From FEN-1139 sp038207155 (lineage in GTDB: Bacteria > Myxococcota_A > Polyangia > Polyangiales > Polyangiaceae), in assembly GCA_038207155.1 (NCBI GenBank), contig JBBRAB010000004.1, positions 62,001-126,000 of the forward strand: a stretch of 64,000 nt of DNA, written 5' to 3'. A model generated the notes under the pieces. That model was not told where the DNA came from. It worked only from the letters and a program-made list of their open reading frames with translations, and ran no database searches. The position numbers and the translations under genes are program-made. The first letter of the stretch is position 1. Every line of letters begins with the position of its first letter. This document shows positions 1-8,515 of this stretch, in pieces.

Positions 1-464
1 AGGCCCACGTCGATGTCGAGCGGCAACCAGGCCCCGCGCCCAATCTCTTCCTCGAGCTGCTCGGGAGCCCAACCGGCATAGCCCGCCATGCCCACCACGC
101 TTGCAGCGGGCGTGCCCTGCGCGATTTGCTCGAGCACGCCACGAGACGCGGTCGCGATGATGCCGTCTCCCACCTGAAACTGACCGTCGATGAGCTGAAA
201 TCGATGCTCGGATTTGTAGAGGAGCCAGACCTGCTCGCGTGACACAGGCCCGCCCACGCGCACCACGCCCTCGAGATCGGGGCCCGGCGTCTTGACGTCC
301 GCGCGCTCTATCAGCTCGCCGAGCGTCATGATTGCGGGTCCATTGATGACCCAACCAAACGCTCCGTCCGGACCATGGGACGCGAGAAGCACCACCGCTC
401 GCTCGAAGTTTGGGTCGCCGAGCGGAGGCGCAGCGATGATGAGTCCAGGTGCGAGCGGCGACAT
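1..464 (-). CDS. YqgE/AlgH family protein (3' end outside window)
   Basis: This is the N-terminal 154 residues of a YqgE/AlgH (DUF179) protein; the C-terminus lies beyond base 1. The ATG is at 464. Translation shows the family start (APGLIIAAPPLGDPNF, with a run of hydrophobic residues then ASHGPDGAFGWVINGP), the central VGGPV motif, and the late GYAGWAPEQLEEEI motif with GAWLPLD. The family is widespread in Gram-negative bacteria. It was named for an effect on alginate regulation in Pseudomonas, but its biochemical role is not settled. The gene diverges from the MFS gene at 613 across about 150 bp in which I see no clear promoter. Family assignment is firm; function is not. Confidence 0.9.
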   Translation of the reverse strand, partial: MSPLAPGLIIAAPPLGDPNFERAVVLLASHGPDGAFGWVINGPAIMTLGELIERADVKTPGPDLEGVVRVGGPVSREQVWLLYKSEHRFQLIDGQFQVGDGIIATASRGVLEQIAQGTPAASVVGMAGYAGWAPEQLEEEIGRGAWLPLDIDVG

Positions 465-612
465 GTCTGAGACCCACGGTACCTTGAGTCCTGCCAAGCC
501 AGCAAGACCGACCCTAGGGCCCCTGGTTTTGCGGCAGGGAGTCCTGAGAAGACCGCTGGAGAACAATCCCGTACGGGCGCTGGGCTGAAAAACGAAGCAG
601 TCTGAGCCTGTC

Positions 613-1839
613 GTGCCCCGACACTGGTTGCTGCCCGCGTACTTCTTCGTCGCCTTGGCGTCGCTCGGTATCTTCATGCCGTTCGCGTCACCCTGGCTGC
701 TGGCGCAGGGGCTGAGTGGCTTCGAGATGAGCTGCGTCGCGGCAACCCGACCCCTGAGCGGCATTCTGGCGCCGCTGGCCTTCGGTGTGCTTGCCGATCG
801 TTTCGGTTGGCGCGGCACACTCATGCGCTGGGCGAGTCTAGCGGCGTTCGTAGCCACGGCCCTGCTCGCGCTGCTCGCCTGGCAAGGCCCGCTGCGCTTC
901 ATCCCGATCCTTCTCGGGCTCGGCGCGTTCTCGTTTTTTCGCACGCCGATGATGCTGCTGGCGGATGTCGCCGCGCTCGAAGCCAAGACGAGCTATGGCG
1001 GACTGCGGCTGTGGGGCTCGCTTGGGTTTCTGGCTGCTGCGGTCGCCGCAGGGCAGTTGATGTCCGTCACTCGTCCGGCACCGCTGCTGCTCGCTCTGGC
1101 GGGTTCCTTGTTGGTGGCGTGGCTGGTGTCGCTCGGACTTCCCGCCCGTGCGCCGCAACATGTCCCGCCGCGAGCGGGCTCCCTGCGGCGCCTGCTCGCT
1201 GAACCTCGCCTAGTCGTCCTGCTGTCGGTGTGCGCAATTTGGGCGGCCTCTCACGGCGCCTATGACCTCTGTCTGTCGCTGCACTTGTCGCACCTCGGGG
1301 CCTCGTCAGGAGAGATTGGATGGGCCTGGGGGATCGCGGTTGCAGCTGAAATCCTGCTACTTGCGGTATCCGGCAAGCTACTGGCACGCGTAGGATTGGA
1401 ACGTTGTTGGCGGATTGGCCTCGCCGCGACGGCTCTGCGCTGGGTACTGCTCTCCCAGCTGCAGTCCCGCCCTCTTCTGCTCTGGCTCCAACCCCTGCAC
1501 GCCCTCAGCTTCGCGCTGGTTTGGACGAGTTCGCTTGAGCTCCTCAAGCGCTTGAGTCCGCGGGAACTGCTCGCGACGGCCCAGGGTCTTTTCTCTACGG
1601 CCCTGTCACTTGCGACCACGCTCGGGCTCCTGGCTTGGGGTCCCCTGTTCGAGCAATCGGGTGGGCATTGGGTGTTCGGGGTGGCCGCCGTCGTTGGAGC
1701 GGTGGCCGCGCTCGGCTCGGTCACTCTGGACCTGAAGCAACCCTCCTGGGGGGCACTCACAGCATCCGGGGTTGAGGCCGGCGAAGGCAGCTGGCTGGCG
1801 CGGACGCTGCGCCGAACTGCGGCTCCCCCCGCTCCTTAG
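613..1839 (+). CDS. MFS permease, HcaT-like (MFS_1_like) type
   Basis: A 408-aa polytopic inner-membrane protein with about 12 hydrophobic segments. It begins at a GTG (613) that puts the first helix right at the N-terminus. The pattern MPRHWLLPAYFFVALASLGIFMPFASPWL, then GVLADRFGWRG between helices 2 and 3, fits the MFS_1_like group of HcaT and nucleoside-symporter-like permeases. The loop around residue 128 (SYGGLRLWGSLGF) is also typical of that group. The substrate cannot be read from sequence. A terminator hairpin follows the stop directly (1842-1868), so the gene is probably monocistronic. No strong Shine-Dalgarno sequence precedes the GTG, so the start is moderately sure. Confidence 0.8.
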   Translation: MPRHWLLPAYFFVALASLGIFMPFASPWLLAQGLSGFEMSCVAATRPLSGILAPLAFGVLADRFGWRGTLMRWASLAAFVATALLALLAWQGPLRFIPILLGLGAFSFFRTPMMLLADVAALEAKTSYGGLRLWGSLGFLAAAVAAGQLMSVTRPAPLLLALAGSLLVAWLVSLGLPARAPQHVPPRAGSLRRLLAEPRLVVLLSVCAIWAASHGAYDLCLSLHLSHLGASSGEIGWAWGIAVAAEILLLAVSGKLLARVGLERCWRIGLAATALRWVLLSQLQSRPLLLWLQPLHALSFALVWTSSLELLKRLSPRELLATAQGLFSTALSLATTLGLLAWGPLFEQSGGHWVFGVAAVVGAVAALGSVTLDLKQPSWGALTASGVEAGEGSWLARTLRRTAAPPAP

Positions 1840-1841
1840 CC

Positions 1842-1868
1842 AAAATCCCGGCTCCCTGGGGGATTTTT
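1842..1868 (+). terminator. Rho-independent terminator after the MFS gene
   Basis: AAAATCCC (1842-1849) pairs with GGGATTTT (1860-1867) and a T run follows. The A-rich left arm means it could also stop transcription arriving on the other strand. Confidence 0.75.
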
Positions 1869-1918
1869 CGCACTTTGCTTGCATCCTGACGAGAGCCGGG
1901 TGAAATCCGAGGACCCCC

Positions 1919-2455
1919 ATGTTGTCCGTCGGCGATCACTTCCCCGAGTTCTCTCTGCAAGCCTTGGTGTCACTCGAGAAGGGACAGGAGTTTTCCGAAC
2001 TCTCTCGAGCGAGCTACGAGGGGCGTTGGTTCGTGTTGTTTTTCTGGCCGATGGACTTCACCTTCGTGTGTCCCACCGAGCTCGCGGAGTTCGCGCGTCG
2101 CAGCCGGGATTTCGAGGATCGAGACGTGCTGCTCGTTGGTGCAAGTACGGATACCCATTACGTGCATCTGGCCTGGCGCCAGCAGCATCCCGACCTTCGT
2201 GACCTGAGCTACCCGATGCTCGCCGACATCAAAAAGGAACTCGCGTCGGCTTGTGGCGTGCTCCATCGCGAGCTTGGCGTCGCCCTGCGCGCCACCTTCG
2301 TCGTGGACCCACAGGGCATCATTCGCTGGGTCTGCGTCAACGACCTGTCCGTCGGCAGAAGCATCCCGGAGGTGCTGCGCGCGATTGACGGTCTCCAGAG
2401 CGGCGAGCTTTGCGCCTGCAATTGGGAAAAAGGCCAGTCAACCTTGCTGCTGTAG
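1919..2455 (+). CDS. ahpC: 2-Cys peroxiredoxin, AhpC/Prx1 type
   Basis: A 178-aa thiol peroxidase that reduces hydrogen peroxide, organic peroxides or peroxynitrite. The peroxidatic cysteine is Cys51 in the FTFVCPTE motif. The C-terminal tail GELCACNWEKG supplies two more cysteines, Cys165 and Cys167. That three-cysteine arrangement is the one known from mycobacterial AhpC, where the tail cysteines resolve the sulfenic acid and accept electrons from AhpD or a thioredoxin. No ahpD or ahpF lies in this window, so the thioredoxin at 34.3 kb is a possible reductant (inference). The ATG at 1919 follows a GAGG about 9 bp upstream. The gene converges on the Hsp70 gene. Confidence 0.92.
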   Translation: MLSVGDHFPEFSLQALVSLEKGQEFSELSRASYEGRWFVLFFWPMDFTFVCPTELAEFARRSRDFEDRDVLLVGASTDTHYVHLAWRQQHPDLRDLSYPMLADIKKELASACGVLHRELGVALRATFVVDPQGIIRWVCVNDLSVGRSIPEVLRAIDGLQSGELCACNWEKGQSTLLL

Positions 2456-2459
2456 CTCC

Positions 2460-2517
2460 GTCGTGCCCTGCCGTGCGCCTGGCGGCGCTAGCGCAGTCCG
2501 CGGCGCCAGGGCACGAC
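2460..2517. terminator. Inverted repeat between convergent genes, candidate bidirectional terminator
   Basis: GTCGTGCCCTG (2460-2470) and CAGGGCACGAC (2507-2517) are perfect 11-bp inverted arms around a GC-rich loop. The element lies between the stop of ahpC (2455) and the last codons of the Hsp70 gene, and partly overlaps the latter. There is no T tract, so an mRNA-end stabiliser is an alternative. Confidence 0.5.
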
Positions 2518-4044
2518 ATACTGGCGCGAGTAGCCGCGCGTGGTGTTCTCTATCTCGATCGAGATACTACCGTCGGGCCCGTAGCAATAGGTCTCGACGA
2601 TCTGCTCACCATGCAGCCCATCGCAGCGTGCCACGGCCAGCTCGCCAAGATCTTGCACGGCGGCGAGCTCGGGAGCGTAGGGGAACAGCATTTCCCCCCA
2701 CGGCGTGAGATCTCCCGCGGGCTGCCCCTGCTCGTCGACCTCGGTACACTCGAGGTAACGCAGGTGGCCGACGGGATGAGCGGGCTGATAGTGTCGCTTG
2801 ATGACGATCGGCTCCTGCTCAGGCGGCGTCATGTTCTTGGGGATGATCGGATCAAAGAGCTTGAGACGTCCCCCATCCCCCTCGCGCCAGACCCCGAAAT
2901 GCCGAGTGGCTGCCTCACGAACAAATACCTCAGCGCCAGGGTCGCAGGCGATCGCCAGCCCGACGGCTGTGGCAGCGTGAGGCTGCGGCGCCAGTTGAAT
3001 CTTGCGCTTGTACTCGCGGCGAAGCGCGCGACCAACTGAGGGAAAGGCCGTCGCTCCGCCCACCAGATAGACCGCGCCGAGCTCGCGTGGATTGTTCGGA
3101 TCGATGCCGTACCCCTCGAGGCTTGAGAACACCTTGGCTAGCAGCGCCAGGGTGCGATCCACGAGCGGGGCGCAGCGTTCGTACAGCGCCTCAGCGTCAA
3201 TCACAACTTGACCTGCTTTGCCCTGATGCCAGTCGGGCGGGAGCAGTCCGTCCACCTCGACCAGCAGCCGGCGGCTGGAGGAATGCAGGGTTTCCTTCGC
3301 TTCGCGGCAACGTTCGAGCAATAGCGAGCGCGTCGAAATATCGAGCTCGTCGGCACGTCGTCCGAGGCTCTCCATCACCACGTCGAGAATGACCGCGTCC
3401 AGGTCGTCGCCGCCAAGCGCGCCGATACCCTCGCTGCGCAGGAGCTCAAAGCGCCGACCCGCCAGCGAGACGGCAGAGGTATCGAAGGTACCTCCACCCA
3501 AGTCATAAACCACGACGTAGCGCTTCGGCGAACGCCGACCGATCGCGCCTAGGCTGCGATAGGCGAACTCAATGGCAGCCGCGGTCGGCTCATTGAGGAG
3601 CCCCATCACCTTGAACCCGGCACGCGTGAGAGCCTCGACCGTGATGTAACGTTGACCGGTGTTCGCGTTAGCGGGCACGGCGGCCATCACCTCAAGGGGC
3701 TCGTCGGGTGAGAGATCGAGGTTGCTCTGCTCGAACAGCATGCGATGTACAAAGCGCAGGTAGTCCGTCGCCAGATCGAGGGCTGCAGGCGCCGGGTCAA
3801 GCCCGGGCACGAGCTCATCGGGCGCCAGACTGCCCACGAGTCGCTTGATGGAGCGCAGGGCGAGGCGGGACTCCTGATCGGTGGGGGCCCAGCCAAACTC
3901 CAGCCCGCGCGGCGTGGAGAACGCCAGTCCCGGTAGGTAGTCGGTGAACCCGCGGGGGGTGTCAAATACCGCGATCGGGTAGCGGCCACTGTCGACGGCG
4001 GCCACCACGGTTCGAGTCGTTCCGAAATCGATGCCGAGGCGCAT
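2488..4044 (-). CDS. Hsp70 family protein (short DnaK-like ATPase)
   Basis: A 518-aa protein with the complete actin-like ATPase core. Phosphate-1 loop is GIDFGTTRTVVA (residues 3-14), phosphate-2 is VVVYDLGGGTFD (about residue 178), and the adenosine motif is YLVGGATAFPSVGRAL (about residue 340). After about residue 385 there is only a short beta-rich tail and no helical lid, so it is about 120 residues shorter than DnaK. There is no dnaJ or grpE beside it, which argues against it being the main housekeeping DnaK. Such stand-alone Hsp70-like proteins are common in myxobacteria and their clients are unknown. The ATG at 4044 puts the phosphate loop at the extreme N-terminus, as expected. It lies 77 bp downstream of the GH3 gene. 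Confidence 0.85.
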   Translation of the reverse strand: MRLGIDFGTTRTVVAAVDSGRYPIAVFDTPRGFTDYLPGLAFSTPRGLEFGWAPTDQESRLALRSIKRLVGSLAPDELVPGLDPAPAALDLATDYLRFVHRMLFEQSNLDLSPDEPLEVMAAVPANANTGQRYITVEALTRAGFKVMGLLNEPTAAAIEFAYRSLGAIGRRSPKRYVVVYDLGGGTFDTSAVSLAGRRFELLRSEGIGALGGDDLDAVILDVVMESLGRRADELDISTRSLLLERCREAKETLHSSSRRLLVEVDGLLPPDWHQGKAGQVVIDAEALYERCAPLVDRTLALLAKVFSSLEGYGIDPNNPRELGAVYLVGGATAFPSVGRALRREYKRKIQLAPQPHAATAVGLAIACDPGAEVFVREAATRHFGVWREGDGGRLKLFDPIIPKNMTPPEQEPIVIKRHYQPAHPVGHLRYLECTEVDEQGQPAGDLTPWGEMLFPYAPELAAVQDLGELAVARCDGLHGEQIVETYCYGPDGSISIEIENTTRGYSRQYVVPWRRGLR

Positions 4045-4093
4045 GGTTAGGTCGCGGGGCGATGAGGCACCGCATCATGCGACGGGCGGGGGC

Positions 4094-4119
4094 CCGACGC
4101 CAAGCCCCTTTGGCGTCGG
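4094..4119 (-). terminator. Strong hairpin after the GH3 gene
   Basis: CCGACGCCAA (4094-4103) and TTGGCGTCGG (4110-4119) form a perfect 10-bp stem with a 6-nt loop just past the GH3 stop. No U tract follows, so it may terminate or only protect the 3' end. It separates the GH3 and Hsp70 genes. Confidence 0.5.
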
Positions 4120-4121
4120 CC

Positions 4122-6035
4122 TCAGGGATAGGTAAGCCCGTGACCAAAAGCAAACAGCGGTTCGTAGTGGGAATCGCCGATATTGATGGGCAGATCGGCC
4201 ATTTGCTTTGGCCAACTGAAGCCCAGTTTGCCGGTCGGTTTCTCACTCCCGAACAACACGTCGGCCACGCCCGCGCCTTCACTTCCTGGGAGCCATGCGG
4301 CAATCAGGCCGTCAGCCAGGTCGGCAACCTCGCCGAGGATCATCGGGCGTCCAGAAATCAGGACCACCACTACCTTGGCTCCGGTCGCTTTGGCGTTCTT
4401 GACGGCAGCCACGTCCTCCGGATCGAGGGACAAGTCTGAGCGATCCCCATTGCCCTCGGCGTAGGGTCGCTCGCCGATCACCACGACCGCAACCTCTGTT
4501 CCCGCGGGGCCATGACCATCACGAACGTGAGTGAGCTGCGTGGTGGGACCAACCGCTCGGCGAATGCCTTGCAGAATCGTGGTACCGGTCGTGATCGGAC
4601 CCGAGCCGCCCTGCCACTCGATGGTCCACCCTCCGGACTGGTTGCCGATGTCGTCGGCGTTACGACCCGCCACGAGTAGTCGACTCACGTTCGACGAAAT
4701 CGGTAGAGTGTCGTTGCGATTCACCAGCAGGACGAGGGAGCGTCGGACGGCTTCCCGCGCCAACGTGCGATGCTCGGGAGAGCCGATCACCGACAAGGGC
4801 GGCCGGGCCCTTGGAGCATCAAACAAGCCCATTTCGCATTTGACGGTCAGGATCCGACTGACTGCGTCATCGATGCGTGACATCGGAATATCCTTGGGAA
4901 CCAAAGCGGCCAAGGTCGACTGGAACCCCTGAAAGGTCTTGGCCCCCATCACCATGTCGACGCCGGCACCAATCGCTGATTTTACCTGCTCGGTGTAGTT
5001 GCCGGGGAGCTGTTCGATTGCGGCGTAGTCCGACACGACGAACCCGGCAAAGCCCATCTTGCCTTTGAGAATGTCGGTGATGAGCCCGCGCTGTGCGTGC
5101 ATCTTGGTTCCATTGAGACTGCTGTAGGACACCATGACGCTGCCGACACCTGCATCGACCGCCGCCTGGTATTGTCTCAGGTGGAGCGTCAGCGCCGCTT
5201 GCGCATCGACGATCGCGTTGCCACGATCCTTGCCAAGCCAGGTGCCGCCATCCCCAATGAAGTGTTTGGCGCAGGCGAGGATCCCAGTGGGCGAGCCACC
5301 CAGTTTCGGCCCCTGAAACCCCCGGATCGCTGCCGGCCCAAGCAGCTCCGCTAGCTCGCTGGTTTCACCGAAGGCCTCGTAAGTCCGCCCCCAACGTTCA
5401 TCGCGGACGGCGGCCAGAACCGGCGAGAAGGTCCAGTCAATCCCCGTCGCTGCCACCTCTTCTGCGGTGGCGCGGGCCACCCGCTCAACCAGCTCCGGCG
5501 AGCGAGTGCAACCGAGCCCGATATTGTGGGGAAAGATCGTGGCCCCCTGCACGTTGTTGTGCCCATGAACCGCGTCGATGCCGTAGAGCAGTGGAATCGC
5601 CGATTTGGTGGCACGTGCGGATTTCGCGTAGCCATCCACCATCTCCAGCCAAGCCGCAGGTTCGTTGCGCGTCGGCCCAGAGCCGCCACCACTAAGAACC
5701 GAGCCGAGTAGGTATTTCTCGACGTCCCCGGTGCCCGTAAGCTGCCCGCGATCGGGTTGCGTCATCTGGCCAATCTTCTCCGCCAGAGATAGCGTCGCGA
5801 GCTTGCTGTGGGCGAGCTCGACGCAACGAGGCGATGGCCATTTTACGGCACTCGGACCGGGCTCGGGCGCCAACCACTCGGTGACATTCGGAGCCGCCGG
5901 CTCCGGCAATCCCGAGGCGATCGGCGGCTTGGTCTCGACCGGCACCCAGGGGGTCCGATGCACATGTCGCGAGCATCCAAGAGCCAGTAGTGAGCTACCA
6001 ACGAAAACGGAGATTGGAAGGCTGTGGCGGATCAC
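4122..6035 (-). CDS. GH3 family beta-glucosidase / exo-beta-glucanase, lipoprotein
   Basis: A 637-aa glycoside hydrolase family 3 enzyme of the ExoI/BglX kind, expected to release glucose from the non-reducing ends of beta-glucans or cellodextrins. The N-terminal barrel domain has ATIFPHNIGLGCTRSPELV, the GIDWTFSPVLAAVRDERWGRTYE block, and KHFIGDGGT. The nucleophile lies in the VVSDYAAIE motif (Asp about 336). The C-terminal alpha/beta sandwich contains VLLISGRPM and GSEGAGVADVLFG. I start it at GTG 6035, which gives a clean lipoprotein signal (LLALGC, Cys about 20, then Ser). An open frame continues 77 codons upstream to 6266 but looks non-coding and would run into the divergent gene. It probably acts at the outer membrane or periplasm with the GH5 enzyme at 58.9 kb. 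Confidence 0.88.
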   Translation of the reverse strand: MIRHSLPISVFVGSSLLALGCSRHVHRTPWVPVETKPPIASGLPEPAAPNVTEWLAPEPGPSAVKWPSPRCVELAHSKLATLSLAEKIGQMTQPDRGQLTGTGDVEKYLLGSVLSGGGSGPTRNEPAAWLEMVDGYAKSARATKSAIPLLYGIDAVHGHNNVQGATIFPHNIGLGCTRSPELVERVARATAEEVAATGIDWTFSPVLAAVRDERWGRTYEAFGETSELAELLGPAAIRGFQGPKLGGSPTGILACAKHFIGDGGTWLGKDRGNAIVDAQAALTLHLRQYQAAVDAGVGSVMVSYSSLNGTKMHAQRGLITDILKGKMGFAGFVVSDYAAIEQLPGNYTEQVKSAIGAGVDMVMGAKTFQGFQSTLAALVPKDIPMSRIDDAVSRILTVKCEMGLFDAPRARPPLSVIGSPEHRTLAREAVRRSLVLLVNRNDTLPISSNVSRLLVAGRNADDIGNQSGGWTIEWQGGSGPITTGTTILQGIRRAVGPTTQLTHVRDGHGPAGTEVAVVVIGERPYAEGNGDRSDLSLDPEDVAAVKNAKATGAKVVVVLISGRPMILGEVADLADGLIAAWLPGSEGAGVADVLFGSEKPTGKLGFSWPKQMADLPINIGDSHYEPLFAFGHGLTYP

Positions 6036-6248
6036 GGTGCTCAGCGGGTACCAACCCTGCTGAGATTTGTCGAGCCGGGACGCAGAATCGGTAGTTCGTT
6101 GTCCCCCAACCTGCTCTCCTTGTAGGCCTGAGGGCCCCCGGGGCGGGACGCACTGGCCGAGAGGAGCAGCTCCGCGTCGCCCGCACGCGGGCTTCCGGAT
6201 CTCACTAGAGACTTGGCAGCCCCCCCCAATCCCTGTATGGGAGAATTC

Positions 6249-6731
6249 ATGAAGGCGATGTTCCATCGTGAGGGGTTGCTAGTGCGTGCCGTTGTTGGAT
6301 TTGCCGCCGCGACCACGTTGTTGGTCGGGTGCAAGCTGTTCAAAAAGGAGGATCCGGCGCCCGCGCCAAGCGCGTCGGCGGCTGCAGCGGTGGTCGTGGC
6401 GCCCGAAGCCCCCCCAACCTTTGCATCGAGTGCGCCAGTGGTGCCCGAGCTTCACCCCACGCCTGGCCGCGTGGCACCGCGTCCGAGCGGAGCACCCTCG
6501 GCCAGCGGAGCGCCGTCGGCAAGCCCCTCGGCAAGTCCCTCAGCGAGCACCAAGCCAAGCGCTTCGGCAGCGCCAACCGCGCAGGTCATCCCACCGACGT
6601 TCTCAGCGGAGTGTATCGGCAAGTGCCGAGCGGCAGCAGCAATGTGCGTTGGCGGCAAAGACAATGCCGCGGATCGCGCCAAGTGCACCGAAGCGATGGT
6701 GGGTTGTTTCCGAAAGTGCGGCCAACCGTAG
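6249..6731 (+). CDS. Pro/Ala/Ser-rich lipoprotein with a small Cys-rich C-terminus
   Basis: A 160-aa predicted lipoprotein of unknown function. The signal ends in the lipobox LLVGC (Cys about 24). Residues 33-118 are a low-complexity linker rich in Ala, Pro and Ser with repeated PSAS units. The last 45 residues (from AECIGKCRAAAAMCVGG) contain five cysteines in a CxxxC...C...C...C pattern ending CFRKCGQ, which suggests a small disulfide-stapled domain held away from the membrane. I chose ATG 6249 because GGGAG lies about 6 bp upstream; an in-frame ATG at 6237 is the alternative. It diverges from the GH3 gene. Confidence 0.7.
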   Translation: MKAMFHREGLLVRAVVGFAAATTLLVGCKLFKKEDPAPAPSASAAAAVVVAPEAPPTFASSAPVVPELHPTPGRVAPRPSGAPSASGAPSASPSASPSASTKPSASAAPTAQVIPPTFSAECIGKCRAAAAMCVGGKDNAADRAKCTEAMVGCFRKCGQP

Positions 6732-6804
6732 CTCCGACGATTCCGGCTCGGTCGTGGTCGGCACAGTCGACACCGGGCAGCGGGTCGCCCCACGCGTCGA
6801 GTAT

Positions 6805-6830
6805 GAGGGGAACCAGAACGGGTTCCCTCT
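6805..6830 (+). terminator. Hairpin after the Cys-rich lipoprotein gene
   Basis: GAGGGGAACC and GGTTCCCTC pair with one bulged G around a 6-nt loop, between two convergent genes. A pyrimidine run (CTCTCCCCC) follows rather than a true T tract. Confidence 0.4.
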
Positions 6831-6841
6831 CTCCCCCGTAG

Positions 6842-8164
6842 TCAGCGCATGAGCGGCGGTTGACCGGTCGCCTCGATCACGTCGCGCCAGAGCGCGCTCT
6901 CGGGATCGACAAAATTCCGCTTACCGACGGCCAGCTCCATCGGGACGTGCACGTAGCGCGAGTTGACGAGCCCCACGAGGCACTCTGTGCGTCCCGCCAT
7001 GGCGGCATGCACCGCGTGAGCGCCCAGTCGCTGACAGTAGATGGCATCGCTCGGATTGGCTGGCGCGCTACGGATGATGTAGCTCGGGTCGATGTACTTG
7101 AGATTGACCGCGCGCCCTTTGCTCTTGAAATAGGCAGAGATGCGCTCCTTGAGCGCGAGCCCCACGTCCCGTAGCCGCGCGTTGCCAGACGCATCGGCCT
7201 CGCCCGCTGGCGCAAACAGCGACTGCCCCGCCCCCTCGGCAGCAAGAATGACGGCATGGCCGCGAGCGTCGAGTCGCCGTTCAAGGTGGGCGAGCAACCC
7301 GTTTTCGCCGTCGAGCACGAAGGGCACCTCAGGGATCAGAACGAAGTTCACGTCGTTCTGGGCGAGCGCTGTGTGCGCGGCAATGAACCCGGATTCGCGC
7401 CCCATCACCTTCACGAGGCCAATACCATCCATGGCATCACGCGCCTCGATGTGGCCTGCGGCCACGGCGTGCACCGCTTCAGCCACCGCCGTTTCAAAGC
7501 CGAAGGACCGCTCGACGAAACTCAGGTCGTTGTCGATGGTCTTCGGGATGCCGATCACTGAGATGTTCGACCCCCGACTGGTGAGCTCACGCGAGATCGC
7601 CAGGGCGCCCTTCTGAGTCCCATCGCCGCCGATGGCAATCAGTAGGTTGATCTGGCGCGCGGCAAGCACGTCCGCCATGCGGGCGGTTTGCTCCCCGCCT
7701 CCACGTGACGAACCGAGCATGGTGCCGCCGTGGCGGTGGATATCGCGCACGACGGAGGGAGTCAGCTCCAGTGGAGGAACGTTCTCGATGTCGTAGAGCC
7801 CGCGATAGCCGTAGCGAAGGCCGGTAATGCGGCGAACCCCGTAGCGATGCCAGAGCGTCATCACCACGGCGCGCAGAACATCATTGAGGCCCGGGCATAG
7901 CCCGCCCGCCGTCAGAACTGCGGCGTGGACCTCGGCCGGCGCGAAAAAGAGCTGCTGACGCGGCCCCGCCTTCTCGAGGCTGCCACCGGCCGCGGCTGAG
8001 GCAGTGACATGGAGAGCACTCGACTCGATGTCATAGGCGACGCGCTGGTCGTCGGTCACGTAGTTGGCGATGAAGTCGCCATCCCGCGTCGACAAAGCGA
8101 TCGGAGACGGATGGCTAGCCTCACCAAGGCGGCGAATCGTGAAGTCGAGCAGAGCGTCACTCAT
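6842..8164 (-). CDS. 6-phosphofructokinase, plant/trypanosome-like long form
   Basis: A 440-aa phosphofructokinase that phosphorylates fructose 6-phosphate in glycolysis. The phosphate-donor site reads VLTAGGLCPGLN, then AIGGDGTQKGA, then IPKTIDND. The Gly in GGDG is the residue that marks ATP users (PPi-dependent enzymes have GGDD). The Lys in PKTIDND is the residue seen in PPi-type enzymes and in ATP-using group II/III enzymes of plants and trypanosomes. I therefore predict ATP dependence with moderate certainty. MGRESGF marks the sugar-phosphate site. ATG 8164 is preferred over an upstream GTG-type extension at 8209 because the first 15 residues there look non-coding. The tRNA-Cys gene lies upstream on the same strand. 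Confidence 0.88.
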   Translation of the reverse strand: MSDALLDFTIRRLGEASHPSPIALSTRDGDFIANYVTDDQRVAYDIESSALHVTASAAAGGSLEKAGPRQQLFFAPAEVHAAVLTAGGLCPGLNDVLRAVVMTLWHRYGVRRITGLRYGYRGLYDIENVPPLELTPSVVRDIHRHGGTMLGSSRGGGEQTARMADVLAARQINLLIAIGGDGTQKGALAISRELTSRGSNISVIGIPKTIDNDLSFVERSFGFETAVAEAVHAVAAGHIEARDAMDGIGLVKVMGRESGFIAAHTALAQNDVNFVLIPEVPFVLDGENGLLAHLERRLDARGHAVILAAEGAGQSLFAPAGEADASGNARLRDVGLALKERISAYFKSKGRAVNLKYIDPSYIIRSAPANPSDAIYCQRLGAHAVHAAMAGRTECLVGLVNSRYVHVPMELAVGKRNFVDPESALWRDVIEATGQPPLMR

Positions 8165-8284
8165 GGGGTACGAACCTCTTGCGCGTGAGACTACGACAGC
8201 CCAGGGCATCGGCGAAAGCGCCGAGCCGCAGCGCGCTCAAAACAGCCGCCATCGGCGGACTGGGACCGATGCTGCGCCCTTCAA

Positions 8285-8303
8285 ACGGCCTCTGCGGCCG
8301 CTA
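8285..8303. terminator. Short GC hairpin between tRNA-Cys and phosphofructokinase
   Basis: CGGCC and GGCCG flank a 5-nt loop. TTTG follows on the minus strand and TATTTT on the plus strand. It is placed to end the tRNA transcript, but the stem is only 5-6 bp. Confidence 0.35.
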
Positions 8304-8308
8304 TTTTG

Positions 8309-8380
8309 AGGCGAGGATGGGATTCGAACCCACGTATAACGGTTTTGCAAACCGCTGCCTAACCACTTGGCTACCTCGCC
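8309..8380 (-). tRNA. tRNA-Cys (anticodon GCA)
   Basis: The minus strand folds into a full cloverleaf. The acceptor arms are GGCGAGG (8380-8374) and CCTCGCC (8316-8310). The D arm holds AGTGGTTAGGC and the anticodon loop is TTGCAAA between GCGGT and ACCGT, giving GCA. The T arm carries GTTCGAATC. Base 73 is U, the discriminator expected for tRNA-Cys. CCA is not encoded. Length is 72 nt. Confidence 0.97.
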
Positions 8381-8515
8381 GAACCACACTGTCCGCCGGA
8401 CCGACATCACTGCTGGTCCACTCGGAACGGGAGCGGAAGCTGCCACGGCAAACCGTTCGTTGCAAGGATTTCCCGACCCAAACCGAAGGCCCAAGTCACA
8501 ATCCCGCCGGGCCGC

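Noticed and set aside
4123..6266. GH3 start at 6266 giving 714 residues
   Set aside because: The first 77 residues look random and would bury the lipoprotein signal; GTG 6035 is preferred.
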